A stretch of 64,000 nucleotides of DNA from Prorocentrum cordatum (GCA_963575745.1 CAUYUJ010015510.1:242748-306747); one strand, 5' to 3'. Shown: positions 28,060 to 38,140, numbered from the stretch's first letter. Program-made: numbers and translations. Notes: a model not told the origin generated them from the sequence alone.

Positions 28060-28560
28060 GTGGAAGGGCAAGGGCCCGGTGCACGTACAGGAGACGCATG
28101 GCTCTAAAGCGAGGCTCGCTGACCAGCTGCACCTGGTTGGATATCGATGCCGCAGTTTTGCTTCGATCGGCCTGACAGACTCGGGTGGGGCTGGTCGAGC
28201 TGGTCGAGCTGGTCGAGCTGGTCGAGCTGGTCGACTGGTCGAGCTGGTCGAGCTGGTCGAGTGGCGAGCTGGTCGAGCTGGTCGGCATTGTGTTCCCGCA
28301 CACGAGTGGCGAGCTGGTCGAGCTGGTCGACTTCTTGCGCGGGGTGATGGTCCGGGGGAGACCCCAAATGGTGAAGGTGTCTCTGATCCCGCATTCGCGC
28401 GACCTCGCCGCGCGGTCACAATTTAAAGTTGCAGGCTTCCCAGCAGAGTTGCATTGCCCAGCGGCTTCGGGAAGATCTGCCGTGGGCGGGCCTCCGCCCC
28501 TCGTCGTCAAGCCCGCCTCGTGGTGGGCGGCGACCTAAATTTCAGGGCCTTCCCTGCCGA
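28060..28560 (+). pseudogene. LINE A endonuclease fragment
   Basis: Parts of an exonuclease-endonuclease-phosphatase domain, the enzyme that nicks target DNA in LINE integration. VHVQETHGSKARLADQL (about 28080-28130) matches ILALQEVHQDRLQLEDYL of LINE B, including the catalytic Glu. GGDLNFRAFP in another frame near 28525 is the GDxN motif. Between them a 9-bp minisatellite (28185-28335) has expanded and the frame is lost. Confidence 0.65.
28185..28335. repeat. 9-bp minisatellite GAGCTGGTC
   Basis: About a dozen copies of GAGCTGGTC, interrupted by GACTGGTC and GTGGCGAGCTGGTC variants. The 9-bp period keeps three frames open, giving GRAGRA-like and LVELVE-like peptides. It lies inside the endonuclease region of LINE A. 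Confidence 0.9.
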
Positions 28561-30660
28561 CCCTGAGGAGGCGCCGGCTGCTGGCCGCAGGGAGGAGCAC
28601 GGGCCTCGCCCGCCTCGCCTAAGGCGCGCGGGACTGCTCGGGACTGCGCGGAGCTGCGACCCGCGGAGCCGACCCGCTGGGCCCAAAACAGCAGGACCTG
28701 CAGCTCCATCGACGCGATCTACGCGAGCGCTCCACATTGGCAAAAAAGTCCCAGGCGCGGACGCAGCTCTCCGAGGCGGCGACGCGAAAGGGCTCCGTTG
28801 CAATTGGCTCAGCGACCTCACGCTGCTGACCCTTGCGTGGTCGCGCCACCCGCTGGCGCGCCGGCGCCGCGATCGGCCCGCGCCGCTCTCCGATTGCATC
28901 GGCGAGCTCCCGCGGAACCCTCCCGCTCGAGCAGCTTCCTGCTCCGGAGCGGTCGCTAGTCTACGCGAGACTTTTGCAAGCGGCTGCGAAGGAAGTGCAG
29001 AGTGAGGAGTTAGGGGCGACGTCGCAGACTGGACGCTCGACGGCGACGATCTGGCAACACACGGCTCGGGCCTGCTGGAGAGAGGACTGGCGGCTTGCCG
29101 ACCTCCCCCGTAGCCGCCGCCCGCCTGCGCGTGAGTTCCTGGGCGCCGACGTCGCGCGACGCGCGGTCGCCGCGAAGCGGTCCGAGGAGTTCCGCCAGGC
29201 GCGCCCTCGCCCAAGGCCGTTCCATGGCGTTGCGGGGCCGCGAGGCCGAGGCGGCCGCGGCGGCGGCCCAGGCAAACCCCTTCCTGGCCCAGAGAGCGAG
29301 GACCCAGCTCCTGCGCCTGCGCGGGCAGCTGCTGAGCGCAAACCGGCCCCCCGACGGGTCGCAACTTCTGCGAGAATTCGGTCGGGGGAGGCGTTTTCTC
29401 GCGGATGGCGGGGACTATGCCGGGAGCTTGGGCGGAGGAGGCCCGAGCGACAGCTTCGCAGCTGCGGAGCACGCGCGGGCACCCGGCGGCGGCTGCCCCA
29501 GAGGCTTCCTTGGCAGCCCCGTCGACCGCATCGGCGGCCTCGCTGGGCCTTGCAGAGCTGCGGGCGCCGGGCCACTTCCGGCCGCTTCTGCGCAGCTGCG
29601 ACAACTCGAGCGCCTTCCCTTCGGCCTCCAGGAGCGGCTGCGATGGGCGCCGAAGGATTGGGAGTCACCGCAGCCCCTGTTGAACGGGCTCCAGGTGCAA
29701 TGCGACGAGGTCCGCGCCCTGGACTCGGGGCCGACGCGCGAGGAGAGCTTCCGCGCGCGCCTCAGGGCGCTCCGCGGGGGTCCTGGCGCGCGGCTGGGGG
29801 GCGCCCGCTCTGCCAGGACATGGCAGACAAATGTAAGGGCGGCGCCGTGGCATCGGCCGCTGGCGCGCGGACGACCACCTCGCAGTCGCGCTCCAGCAGA
29901 TATCAGCTGATCGGCCTCCGCGAGATTCGGGCGGATCACGAAGGCCTCGGCGCTGCTCGCCAACCTGGCCCCAGCGGAGGAGAAGCGCGCGCGCCGGCTC
30001 TTCGCCCCCGCATCCGAGCGGCGGCGGTGCGTCCGCGCAGCCCTGATGGCGAAATGGCCCGGAATCTCCCTGGGCCCGGCAGCCTCGGCGGACCTCCAGC
30101 GGGCGTCCGCGCTGGCGAAGCAGGAGCGGCGCGTTCGGAAGATCGCAGCTGCCCCTCATGACGCGCAGATGACGGCGCAGGTCCACCACGAGAGGGTCCT
30201 GGCGGTCGCCTCGCACAAGGCGCAGCTGATCCCGCTGCCGAATCGCCCGCCGCAAGCCGAGCGCCACGCGCTTTGTCGGCTGCTGCGGGCGTCTGGCAGC
30301 TGCCTCAGGCTCGGCCCTGGATGTCCTCGCCCTGGCCCCGCCGGGCCTGCTCGGGGACTTCTGCGCCGCCGCCCGCGCGGGAGCCGTCCGCGAGACAGCG
30401 GCGCGGCGCCCCGCGCTCGAGGCCCTCGGCCGAGTGGCACCGTGCCGTGCTCCTTGAGGAGGCGGCAGCGCTGTCGGGCTCGGAGGCCAGCCTGAGGGCC
30501 GCGGCAGAGGAAGCTAAGGAGCGGCGCGGCGAGGGGCGGCGGCCCCGCCTTCAGGCCGCGCCGGCGCGCGCCCTTGTGTGGCCCGAGCGGCGCTCGGCCC
30601 TGGCCGCGCGGGCGCGCGAGCGCCTTTCAAAAGCGCCTCGTCCCTCTCGACCTTGATTCG
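28561..30660 (+). pseudogene. LINE A post-endonuclease region without RT core
   Basis: GC-rich remnant with frame changes. Several plus-strand stretches are Ala/Arg/Leu-rich and predicted helical (EEFRQARLAQ-like). None of the reverse transcriptase landmarks seen in LINE B (PGIDG, FDFGQAFPS, QGCGLSG, VDD) is found. Either the RT core was deleted or it has diverged beyond recognition. Long frames on several strands here reflect base composition. Confidence 0.4.
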
Positions 30661-30689
30661 CTCCTTTCCTTCGTCATTTCCTCCCCCTC

Positions 30690-31101
30690 TGCGTGGCGCT
30701 GGGCTCGTGTCAAAACGTGGACGCGGGGATGGGTCACCGACGATAGGTTGAGGACCCCCCTATATGGGTGTCTCCTCGGCTGCGGTGGTGCCCTCGAGTC
30801 TCTCTTTCACTACATCGTCTGCCCAAGGCTCGATGCCCTGATGGTTTGGTTCTGGGGCCGTCTTGTTCCATCGGACATGGTAGCTCGGCTAGCCCTTGTC
30901 GGTCACTGCACGGACGAGGCCCGTCTTCTGGTGATGCGCTTCCACACGCATCGGCGCGCGCATCAGGTTCGGAAGCGTTGGCCCGACGGGGCGACCGCGC
31001 CGCGCGGGGGCCATGGACCTCCCGCGCAACCGACGCTCCGCCCCAGCCTACGCCCGCGCCTGGCAACGTGCGACGGCGGCCAGCTTGCCGTAGGTTTATA
31101 G
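30690..31101 (+). pseudogene. LINE A ORF2 C-terminal zinc-knuckle region
   Basis: One frame reads VKTWTRGWVTDDRL, then CLLGCGGALESLFHYIVCPRL, a Cys-x3-Cys...His...Cys motif. LINE B has the equivalent CIFGCHTGADRQCHYMRCQRL and LINE C has CIYVCPDRPGSMEHCVVECG. The frame ends at TAG 31099-31101, 30 bases before the (TCC)n tract, so this is the natural 3' end of the LINE. Confidence 0.65.
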
Positions 31102-31132
31102 AACTGTTCGGCTTCATTTCGACGCTGGCCCC

Positions 31133-31312
31133 CCATCCTTCCCTCCTTCTCCCTCCTCCTCCTCCTCCTCCTCCTCCTCCCCTCCTCCTCCTCCTCCCCC
31201 TCCTCCTCCTCCTCCTCCCCCTCCTCCTCCTCCTCCTCCTCCTCCTCCTCCTCCTTCTCCTCCTCCTCCTCCTCCACCCTCCTCCCCCTCCTCCCCTTCC
31301 CCTCCTTCTTCC
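31133..31312 (+). repeat. (TCC)n tract between LINE A and exon 3
   Basis: Long TCC array with CCC interruptions. It borders the 3' end of LINE A and lies 25 bases before the exon-3 splice site, so it also serves as that intron's polypyrimidine tract. Confidence 0.9.
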
Positions 31313-31337
31313 TGCCCCCCCAAGAGGGCCGAGGGCA

Positions 31338-31413
31338 GGGTGGCCTCGGCAGATGGGTCACGCCGGCGATGTACTGGCGCAGCCGCGTGCACTATCCGGA
31401 CTTCTCCGTGGAC
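31338..31413 (+). CDS. Metallophosphoesterase exon 3 (RWVTPAMYW)
   Basis: Follows GGGCAG after the (TCC)n tract. Encodes GGLGRWVTPAMYWRSRV and then HYPDFSVD. This fits the segment of the purple acid phosphatase/TRAP group in which RW.-P..Y is followed by a strand leading to FF.DS/T. Phase 0 at the start matches exon 2. The 3' end is ambiguous: GAC at 31411-31413 is repeated at 31915-31917 at the start of exon 4, and no GT/GC donor gives the right frame. Confidence 0.7.
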
Positions 31414-31915
31414 TATGCTCGGAGTCTCGCGACGGCGCGGCAGGACGCGGCATTTGGGATGAGCGCGGATATCTCTCGCGGGGCATTGAGATTTTTGTGT
31501 CAGGGTCCGACGATGACCCGGGCTATCGAGCCCGCTTGCCTTGCCCTCTTCCCCCTCCGGATAGCATGAGTTTGTCGGTTGCGCAGGTCCGAGGGGGTAC
31601 GCAGTGCTGGTGTGCGCGGGCATCCGTGGGGCTGCCCTAAGCGAAACGACTTGGTTAACGGCCCGACATCCCCCCCCCACACCAGATAACCGGGGTTATC
31701 GCCGAGAAATACAAAAGGATCTCATATCTTGTGCGGCTTGGTCAGGTATTGTTTGTCATGGCGACGGCGGCGTGGAAACTGGTTGGCGTATTTCGACGCA
31801 TCCGGGAAGAACGGAGGGGCAGGCTTCAAAGCTGAAATTCACGCGCACCCCATGTTTCCCGCTTCTTTCGGGCACATCTCACGGCTTGGTCCCCCAATTG
31901 TTGTTGGGGTCGCAG

Positions 31916-32000
31916 ACTTTTTCATGGATTCCAACATTTTCGACGGACGGGCGGGCGGTAGCGATGTAGTGGGTAGACAAGATTGCAATATCAGCATGCG
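31916..32000 (+). CDS. Metallophosphoesterase exon 4 (FFMDSNIFD)
   Basis: After GGGGTCGCAG the frame reads FFMDSNIFDGRAGGSD and then GRQDCNIS. FF.DSN.FD is the segment that follows SVDY in this family, equivalent to the FMLDT strand of mammalian TRAP. The 3' limit is a guess; no clear donor is seen before the TGA at about 32032. The next exon before 36407 was not found. Confidence 0.65.
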
Positions 32001-34089
32001 TGGCAGCATTCCGATAGACGTCAATCTCCAGTGAGCAATCGTAGTCGTATTATGCAGTCTCTTTGCCAAGTTTCTTATCTTGATTTCTTCATCCTCCTTT
32101 CCTTGCTCTCTCCCTCTTCCCTCCTCCCTCCCTCCTGCTCTCACCCTCCTCCCTCTTTCTTTCTCGACAACGCACTTGGACGAAAACGAATGCCTCACCA
32201 CCACGGATCGCGCGTGCCTGACTGCCCTGCCCTGGCACCCCTTCGGCGTGCCACGACTTTCGAGCAAGAGAAATCTCTGGAGGAGGAAGATCAGGAGCAG
32301 GAGCATCTGTATGAGGAGGAGGAGGAAGAAGAAGAGGAGGAGGAGGAGGAGGAGGGGGATGGGGAGGAGGCGGATTTGGCCGTAGTCCAGGAGGAGGAGG
32401 AGGAGTGTAATTGCGTGAGCAGTCCGATGAGGACGGCGACGAGGATGATGATTCTGACGGTAGGGGGTAGGTGGAGAGTAAGGATGCGAATGAATCTGGC
32501 CATGCTGCACCACAGCGCATCACATTTCATCACGTGGCTCGTGGTTGGGCTCCTCGCTGCCGAACGCAAAGAGGAGGACGATAGCAGCTCACGAAGAGTA
32601 GGAGGAGTGGGCTTTAGGAGGCGTGATCTGGGATTGCCATCGGATGGTTTCGGCCAAAATGGTCGAGAACTGACGTATTATTTGTGCGTGCAGGCATGAG
32701 GAGTATTGATCCTCGTCAGACCTTGTTCCACTATCAACATAATTCTCATGTTCAATGTTGTTTCGGGGGGGTAGTTGCATTACTTCTAAAGCGCTATTGT
32801 TCCTTCGTTCCCATTTCCCTGCTTCCTCGCAATTCCAGCGCGAACCGTTCCCCTCCCTTTTCAATTATCGCCGATGGTTGTTTGGAGTGCGCGGTTCTTC
32901 CCGTACTTCCCAGCCGGTGGGCAGGCAACGAGACTTGGCAAAATGTCGACCACAACATTTGTGGCCGCGCGCTCTCTTCTCTCAAGTTTGTCGTCTGCGA
33001 TAAGCTGTGCAGCTTCTCCCAGCTATCGCAAGGGAGTGTACGGTCAAGAGCTTTGGCTTAGCGTGTCGCGCCGCCGGTTCTAGCCCACAACGCCTCGGCG
33101 TGTCATGCTAATCACGTGCCAAGCCCCAGGCGTCAACGTCCCGCGCTCTTCCCAGCCTCCTGCCGGAGCGACACGCTATCCGTTCGCAGAGCATGACATG
33201 TCGCCGAGGCCGCCGCCGCGATACGCGAAGCACAAGTTTTCGATTGCAGGTCGTAGTTCTGCTAGTCATGGGTCGTGTGACTGTCGGCGGATTGTTGTTC
33301 CTTTTGGTTGAGCTGTCGCACCGTGTTCTTCGTGGTTCTGCGCGGGATTGGGGCGCAATCTGATGAGCCAGTCCCTCTTGTATCGCGTTCGTAGAGCCTC
33401 TCGTGTCCTGCGCAGTCTGCTTGTACCTGCTCTCGTCTCGTCTCGCCCTCTCTCTCCATCTCTCCCTCTCCCTCTCTCTCTCTTGTGTGTGCCTCCCAGT
33501 GCCACGAATCCAGGTCTTTCGCCCTTCGCCCCCGTGCATGGCATTGCCCGGCCCCACTCCCCCTCCACGCGCAGGGTACGCTCACAATCCGGTCGACGCA
33601 AAGTGTGCGGCAGAGGGCGGTCCAGAGAGTCTCTTGACCTGCCCGACCTGGTTCCAAGAGCTGTGGGGCGAGCAGAAGGCGGGCCGCCGCAACGCCGAAG
33701 AGGGGCGAGGTGGAGGCATCCTCATCCTCTTCCTCCTCCTCCTCCTCCTCCTCCTCCTCCTCCTCGGAGCGGCCATGCATCCGAGCTTTTCTGCCAACGA
33801 GGAGCAGCTCAAAGCTTCGCGCAATGTTTCTCGCCTCGCTGCTCGTCTGCTTCCGTCGTGGCCGCGGCCGGACCTCGACGGAGTTCCCTACGTGACCCCC
33901 CCAAGAAAGCCCAGGGGCCCTGCCTCCACCCACGCAGGGCATCACGAGTGGAGGTGGTGCAGGACTTCCTGGCGCTGAGACAAGTACCTCAGTTTTCGCA
34001 GGCAGGCCACACGCCCTTCGTATGAGGGTTGCGCGGAGACCTGCCCCCAGTTGCCTTGTCTGTCGCTGCACGCGGTCATTCCTGCCTTG
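32001..34089 (+). other. Intron 4, first part: microsatellites only
   Basis: Contains pyrimidine-rich stretches (about 32090-32165 and 33720-33770), a GAG-rich stretch (32275-32405) and CT repeats (33450-33485). No domain-bearing frame recognised; an exon between exon 4 and exon 5 may be hidden here. Confidence 0.5.
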
Positions 34090-34287
34090 CTCTGGAGATG
34101 GCCAACGATCAGACTTTGATCATGTGCACGAAGTGCAAGGCTTTCTCCGCTCTTGGACAGTTTAGAAAGCTCCGAGCTGAGTGCACACGTCCTCATGGCA
34201 ACGCCCAGGACTATCGGTCCAGAGTGAAGCGAGGCTGGCACCCGAAGGAATCAATTCGGGTGGAGACACTTCCCCTCAGGGAGTAAG
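34090..34287 (+). pseudogene. Cys-rich retroelement-type C-terminal fragment
   Basis: One frame contains MCTKCKAFSALGQFRKLRAE, then C, and ends near VKRGWHP: two Cys (CxxC), a Leu-rich spacer, a third Cys and a Gly-x-His-Pro end. A similar arrangement (CCGSCGF...PCK) occurs at 55650-55795. I believe such short zinc-ribbon-like segments are common at the ends of dinoflagellate retroelement ORFs, but the family was not identified. Confidence 0.4.
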
Positions 34288-34868
34288 GCTGGTGGCTGGC
34301 TGGGCGCTCGTCGACTCCTCCCCCTTCTCCTCCTCCTCCTCCTGCCCCTCCTCCTCCTCCTTCTCGTCCCCCTCCTCGTCCTCCTCCTCCTCCTTCTCAG
34401 CCATCTCGGTCAGGGTGGGCGGCAGGTTTGCGTCTGGCCGGGCCCCCCGGAGCTGGGTTGTTAAATTTCCAGGTGGCATTGACGTCCCGAGCCGCAGCGG
34501 GGCCAAGCTGACACCATCCCACGGGTAGCTGGAGCCGGGGGCGACCCATACCGTGGATGCTCGAGGGGCCCGGGTTGTGCAGTCCCGAGCGCGGAGGCAG
34601 GCGCCCTAGTGAGAGAGGGCCCGCAGCTGTTGACGTGCAGAAGGTGTCAGCCAGCGATGTCACGCCGACGAGGTTACAGATGCCAGCGGTGGTGAGAGGC
34701 CAACGCCAATGCCACCACCAACTGGAGGATGCGAGGACCCTTGAGGTCCAAGGCGGTGCAGGCGCGGAGCTCGACTACAGGGCCGACGGCAGCATGCACG
34801 TGAAGAGGTGGTGTTAGCAGCTAGCCTGGCCCAGGCCGCGCGGGGCAAGTAAGGCATATGCCGCTGTC
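34288..34868. other. Intron sequence, no recognised gene
   Basis: Holds a TCC-type tract (about 34320-34400) and GC-rich sequence without recognisable motifs. Confidence 0.45.
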
Positions 34869-34964
34869 CTTCACGCTCTACGTTTCAATTCAAAGTGTTG
34901 TTGGTGGGCATTTTTGCTTCACCCTCTACGTTTCAATTCAAAGTGTTGCTGGTGGGCATTTTTG
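34869..34964. repeat. 48-bp tandem duplication
   Basis: CTTCACGCTCTACGTTTCAA at 34869 recurs as CTTCACCCTCTACGTTTCAA at 34917, followed in both copies by TTCAAAGTGTTG and GGTGGGCATTTTTG. Confidence 0.85.
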
Positions 34965-35439
34965 AATACATTGTTGCACTCTGTTCAACTCAACGTTCCA
35001 TTGCAGTATCGTCCAAATTGAAGTTTCTGTGGTTTGTTCCTCAACGTGTGGATGGGTGCGATCACCACGCGTTGCCGTCCAGTTGTTTCTTCCAATTCAA
35101 TGCTGCAGTATGTGGGTCATGAGTTGACTTGTCATCGCAATTTGTTTTGTATTCAGTTGGGTGGGATTTTTTTCGTGGCAGGCTGCGCACGCAATCCATA
35201 TGTCTTTCATGCCTGGCCAGGCCGCCGAAGGTCGAGGATTGGGGACAGATAGTTGCAACTCGCACTTTGCACTCGTGTACTCACGCAGCTCTCGCAGCAG
35301 CAGTGCCGCATGTCTTGTCTCGTGCATGGTTTTCTTCCTTCCACGCACTTGCCTCCATGTGCCAATAAGTGTTGCAGCAGGTGCGCCGTCCATGTTTGGG
35401 TCTTCCATCAGGCGTTGGATCTAACTAGCATAACCCCAG
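34965..35439. other. Intron sequence, no recognised gene
   Basis: AT-richer than its surroundings. No motif-bearing frame seen. Confidence 0.45.
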
Positions 35440-35990
35440 CATGATCCTCCTTCTCCTTCTCCTCCTGGGGGATGGGGGCGACAAGGAAGAGGGTGGAGGG
35501 GGAGACACGAAGAGAGGGACACGTAGAGGGAGGAGGGAGGAAAGGGAGGGGGAGGGCAGAAGGGAGGGAGGGAGGGGTGGAGGAGAAGGAGGGAGAGAAG
35601 GGGGCAGGCGGGCGAGACGTGCGTATAGTGGGAAAGTGGGGGAGGGAGTGGGAGAGGCAACGAGAGAGGGAGTGCCGTGTGGAGCGAGGGGAGTGTATCG
35701 AGGGGGGAGGGACTGATGGAAGGACGGAGGCGGACGGGTCAGGGGAAGGCAGGAGACGTGAGAAGAGAGGAGGATTGAGAAGGATGGAGGGAGAGAGGGG
35801 ATGGGCGAAGGGGGACGAGGAAGGAGGATAAGGAAGGAAGGAGGGGAGCGAAGAGGAATGGGAGGAGGAGGAGGAAAAGGAAGAGGAGGAGGAGGAGGAG
35901 GAGGAGGGCGTGGATGCAAGAACGCAGGGAAACGAATTGGAGGAGTCTTCGGGCGCTGGGAATGCAGAGGCAGCTGAGAGTGAAATAAGT
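35440..35990. repeat. Purine-rich (GGAGG/GAGA) stretch
   Basis: About 550 bp in which the plus strand is overwhelmingly G and A, with few pyrimidines: an imperfect microsatellite. Long Gly/Arg/Glu frames on the plus strand and Pro/Ser/Leu frames on the minus strand are artefacts. Such tracts can form triplex DNA; that is inference. Confidence 0.8.
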
Positions 35991-36406
35991 CGCGGGTGCG
36001 TGAAGCTACGGTTGAGCTAGGATGCATGGTGGCAGTGGTGTGGGCAGGGAGCGCCATCTGCGAAAGAGGTGGGGCCGATGGACAGCGGGCATGGGCCTCA
36101 GCAAGTCGAATCGTCGATGTCATGGCAGGTGCTGCAGAACAAGTGAGGGGTGTGCCGAAGTGTGCGGCGGGGGCGGCTCCCCTTTCCCATCATCGTCCCC
36201 CGCTTGCTGCTGCTCCATCTTCTCATCCAGCAGCAGGGGTGACAACAGATCTTTCAAAGCAGTGGCAGTCGGAGTACATGGCAGTGAGTTGGCAGACTGG
36301 TGGTGGAGGAGAACGGCGAGGAGAAGGAGGACGAGAGCGAGGTCCAGGAGGATGATGAGGAGGATGAGTGGCATCAAGTGCGCTGCCTGTCATGGGGCCG
36401 TTGCAG
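35991..36406 (+). other. End of intron 4
   Basis: No feature recognised apart from a GAG-rich patch near 36300-36365. It ends GGGGCCGTTGCAG, the 3' splice site of exon 5. Confidence 0.45.
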
Positions 36407-36501
36407 GAGTGGCTGAAATGGGGCCTCACAGAGTCCACTACAGACTGGCAGGTGGTGGTCACGCATTTCCCCCCCGTTTACGGCGAGGAGTTCTGGCAGA
36501 G
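36407..36501 (+). CDS. Metallophosphoesterase exon 5 (VVVTHFPP)
   Basis: Encodes EWLKWGLTES, then DWQVVVTHFPPVYGEEFWQ. The VxxH within VVVTHFPP is the fourth metal-ligand motif of the purple acid phosphatase group, preceded by the usual amphipathic helix (EWL...L). If the exon ends at 36501 (CAGAG, followed by GACGCA), its phase (two bases over) matches the single base before ATG in exon 6, giving FWQR then MSTDHGIDL. That requires a GA-type donor, reported in dinoflagellates. Fewer than 40 bases separate it from the (TCC)n tract that hosts LINE B. Confidence 0.75.
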
Positions 36502-36534
36502 GACGCAGTTTGCATCCCTTTCTTGCCCCTCGCC

Positions 36535-36621
36535 GCCCTCTTCTTCCACTCCTCCCTTCTCTGTCCCACCTCTTCCACTCCCGATCCCTCCTCCTCCTCC
36601 TCCTCCTCCTCCTCCTCCTCC
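36535..36621 (+). repeat. (TCC)n tract at the 5' end of LINE B
   Basis: Pyrimidine-rich sequence passing into about 11 perfect TCC units. The last TCC is continuous with the TCC that begins the spliced-leader copy. Confidence 0.9.
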
Positions 36622-36643
36622 TCCGTAGCCATTTTGGCTCAAG
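36622..36643 (+). other. Exact dinoflagellate spliced-leader relic B
   Basis: All 22 bases match the DinoSL consensus (TCCGTAGCC, then ATTTTGGCTCAAG). No Sm site or donor GT follows as in a real SL RNA gene; the leader runs straight into the LINE 5' UTR, as in a reverse-transcribed trans-spliced mRNA. Confidence 0.95.
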
Positions 36644-36752
36644 ATGCATAGTTCCTCAGGGGAACAAGTGGATACCGCTAGTCCGCGGCAGACAAGACCC
36701 TTGGCGGTCTGGCAGAGATTGTTCCTCGAACTGACGCTCGCCCCCACGGGTA

Positions 36753-36771
36753 AACGGAGGCTTTTCCCGTT
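36753..36771 (+). promoter_or_regulatory. 5'-UTR hairpin of LINE B
   Basis: AACGG-AGGCTTTTC-CCGTT, five base pairs with a nine-base loop, preceded by GGGTA. LINE D has AACCG-AGGTGTTTC-CGGTT at 59124-59142 in the same context, with the fourth pair changed from G-C to C-G. LINE C has a decayed version at 49734-49751. Confidence 0.6.
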
Positions 36772-36798
36772 CCTGTGCGTGCGAACGTCTCAGTCGCA

Positions 36799-38133
36799 AT
36801 GGGGCTTCCCGACGCTGCAGCGCTCGCCCAGTGTGCCCAGGAGATCGAGGACATGCCCACCTTCCCAGATGATGATCGTGCTGATGGCCACCGTGTTCGG
36901 GGCTCGCCTGAGCCCAAGTACCCGCGCACCGAGGACGGCAAGGGTTCCTCAGGCAGTGGCAAGGGTGTCGCCAGCCTGGCCTCCCGCGCTGCCGCTGCTG
37001 GTGCCGCGCTCGTCTTCGGGCGCTCGGATCAGCTCACGCAGTCTCCTGATCAGCCTGCTGTCGGTGCTCCTGTGCCTGCTGGTGGCTCCCCTTCCAGTTC
37101 TGACCACGCTCGTGCACCCGCTGGGCATGCTGCTCACGACTACCCCGACGAGTATATCAAAGCTGTCATCGCCGATGGCGTTGCCTCCCAGTTCAGCGAG
37201 CTCCGCACGGAGCTCGAAGGTCTCGTCGCCTCGACTGTGGGTGACACTGTCAAATCCAGCAACGCCTCCATCTTGCGGACCCTGGCTGTGCTGCAGAAGC
37301 AGTTGGAAGATCAACCAGCAGAGCTTGACCAGAAGGCGATGGCTACTTTCCGACCGCAGCTCGACGAGCTCTCAAGGAAGATGCAGCGACAAATCGATGA
37401 CGTCACAGGAAAGGTTGCCACTCTCAGTATCGAGCTTGACTCACACACAGAGCAGCTTCGCCAATTACGAGCAGAGATTGCCGAGCTGCGTGAAGGACTT
37501 CATGTGGCCAAGCGCCAGGAAGCGGCCCCCTCGCCGCCCGCCAACTTCGACCGCCAGACTGACCCTGCGGTGGTGGTCGCGATGTGTACCAAAATGGTTG
37601 GTCTGTCACAGGTACGCGATGTGCTGGCGCCGTTCCTATCTGAGCTTGGATTCGAAGCAGACCAATACACCCTCTCGTGCCCGTCTCCGACTCCTGCCCG
37701 CAGGTTTCTCATCAAGTTCAACGGGGCCACCGGCCTCGCCTCTAAGAAGGTCTCGAAGGTGCTCAGCAATCTTCGCCGCAACGATCAGTGGAGGGTGTTC
37801 AACGTCGTGGCCTCGGGCGCCGCCGCCGACGGGCGCCTCCACTTGGGGCCCGACAAATCTCCACGCCAGGTTAAGACGGAAATGGCTCTTCGTCGGATCC
37901 GTGGTGCATGTGCTGACAAGTTTGGGGGACGGTGGTCTGTTGACCGCGAGCGAGGCATTCTCAAGAGCGGGTGGACCAGCGTGCTCAAGATCCAGCCGAA
38001 CCCTGATGACGCTCCTTACACCGTGCAGTTCAACCAAGAGGGCATCCTGGACCTCAAGCTCACACGAACCGACATCCAAGCAGTGGTGGATGAAATCACC
38101 GCCCCTCCACCTCCTACGACATGGTGTCTTTGA
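36799..38133 (+). CDS. LINE B ORF1, coiled-coil RNA-binding protein
   Basis: 444 codons from ATG 36799; the frame is open upstream only through non-ATG codons, and this is the first ATG after the hairpin. Residues 1-115 are low complexity (Ala/Gly/Ser/Pro). Residues ~125-245 are a long helical, probably coiled-coil, segment (LRTELEGLVASTVGD to LAEIAELREGL-like heptads). Residues ~255-435 form a compact domain with RFLIKFNGATGLASKKVSKV and HLGPDKSPRQVK, like the RNA-recognition/C-terminal domains of LINE ORF1 proteins. Its stop is 7 bases before the ATG of ORF2. Intact; function inferred from position and from the shared domain in LINEs A and C. Confidence 0.75.
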   Translation: MGLPDAAALAQCAQEIEDMPTFPDDDRADGHRVRGSPEPKYPRTEDGKGSSGSGKGVASLASRAAAAGAALVFGRSDQLTQSPDQPAVGAPVPAGGSPSSSDHARAPAGHAAHDYPDEYIKAVIADGVASQFSELRTELEGLVASTVGDTVKSSNASILRTLAVLQKQLEDQPAELDQKAMATFRPQLDELSRKMQRQIDDVTGKVATLSIELDSHTEQLRQLRAEIAELREGLHVAKRQEAAPSPPANFDRQTDPAVVVAMCTKMVGLSQVRDVLAPFLSELGFEADQYTLSCPSPTPARRFLIKFNGATGLASKKVSKVLSNLRRNDQWRVFNVVASGAAADGRLHLGPDKSPRQVKTEMALRRIRGACADKFGGRWSVDRERGILKSGWTSVLKIQPNPDDAPYTVQFNQEGILDLKLTRTDIQAVVDEITAPPPPTTWCL

Positions 38134-38140
38134 CGGCTTC

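Larger units (their letters stand above)
7562..31130 (+). mobile_element. LINE A, with nested copia and foldback elements
   Basis: A non-LTR retrotransposon copy from a spliced-leader relic to a (TCC)n tract, of the same family as LINE B at 36622. Homologous parts are the ORF1 coiled-coil and RNA-binding regions, part of the endonuclease (QETH, GGDLNF) and the C-terminal C..GC...HY..CPRL zinc motif. The recognisable reverse transcriptase core is absent. The copia element (8399-26375) and the foldback element (27506-27677) inserted afterwards. It lies in intron 2 of the phosphoesterase gene in the same orientation and is clearly inactive. Confidence 0.75.

Noticed and set aside
28185-28335. 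CRISPR-like array
   Set aside because: The 9-bp units are contiguous without unique spacers; it is a minisatellite inside a LINE.
29104-29118. Another spliced-leader relic (CCGTAGCC)
   Set aside because: Only eight bases match; the diagnostic TTTTGGCTCAAG does not follow.
28833-30161. 442-codon plus-strand frame and overlapping minus-strand frames
   Set aside because: Composition is Arg/Ala/Pro-rich, overlapping long frames exist on both strands, and position within LINE A explains the region.
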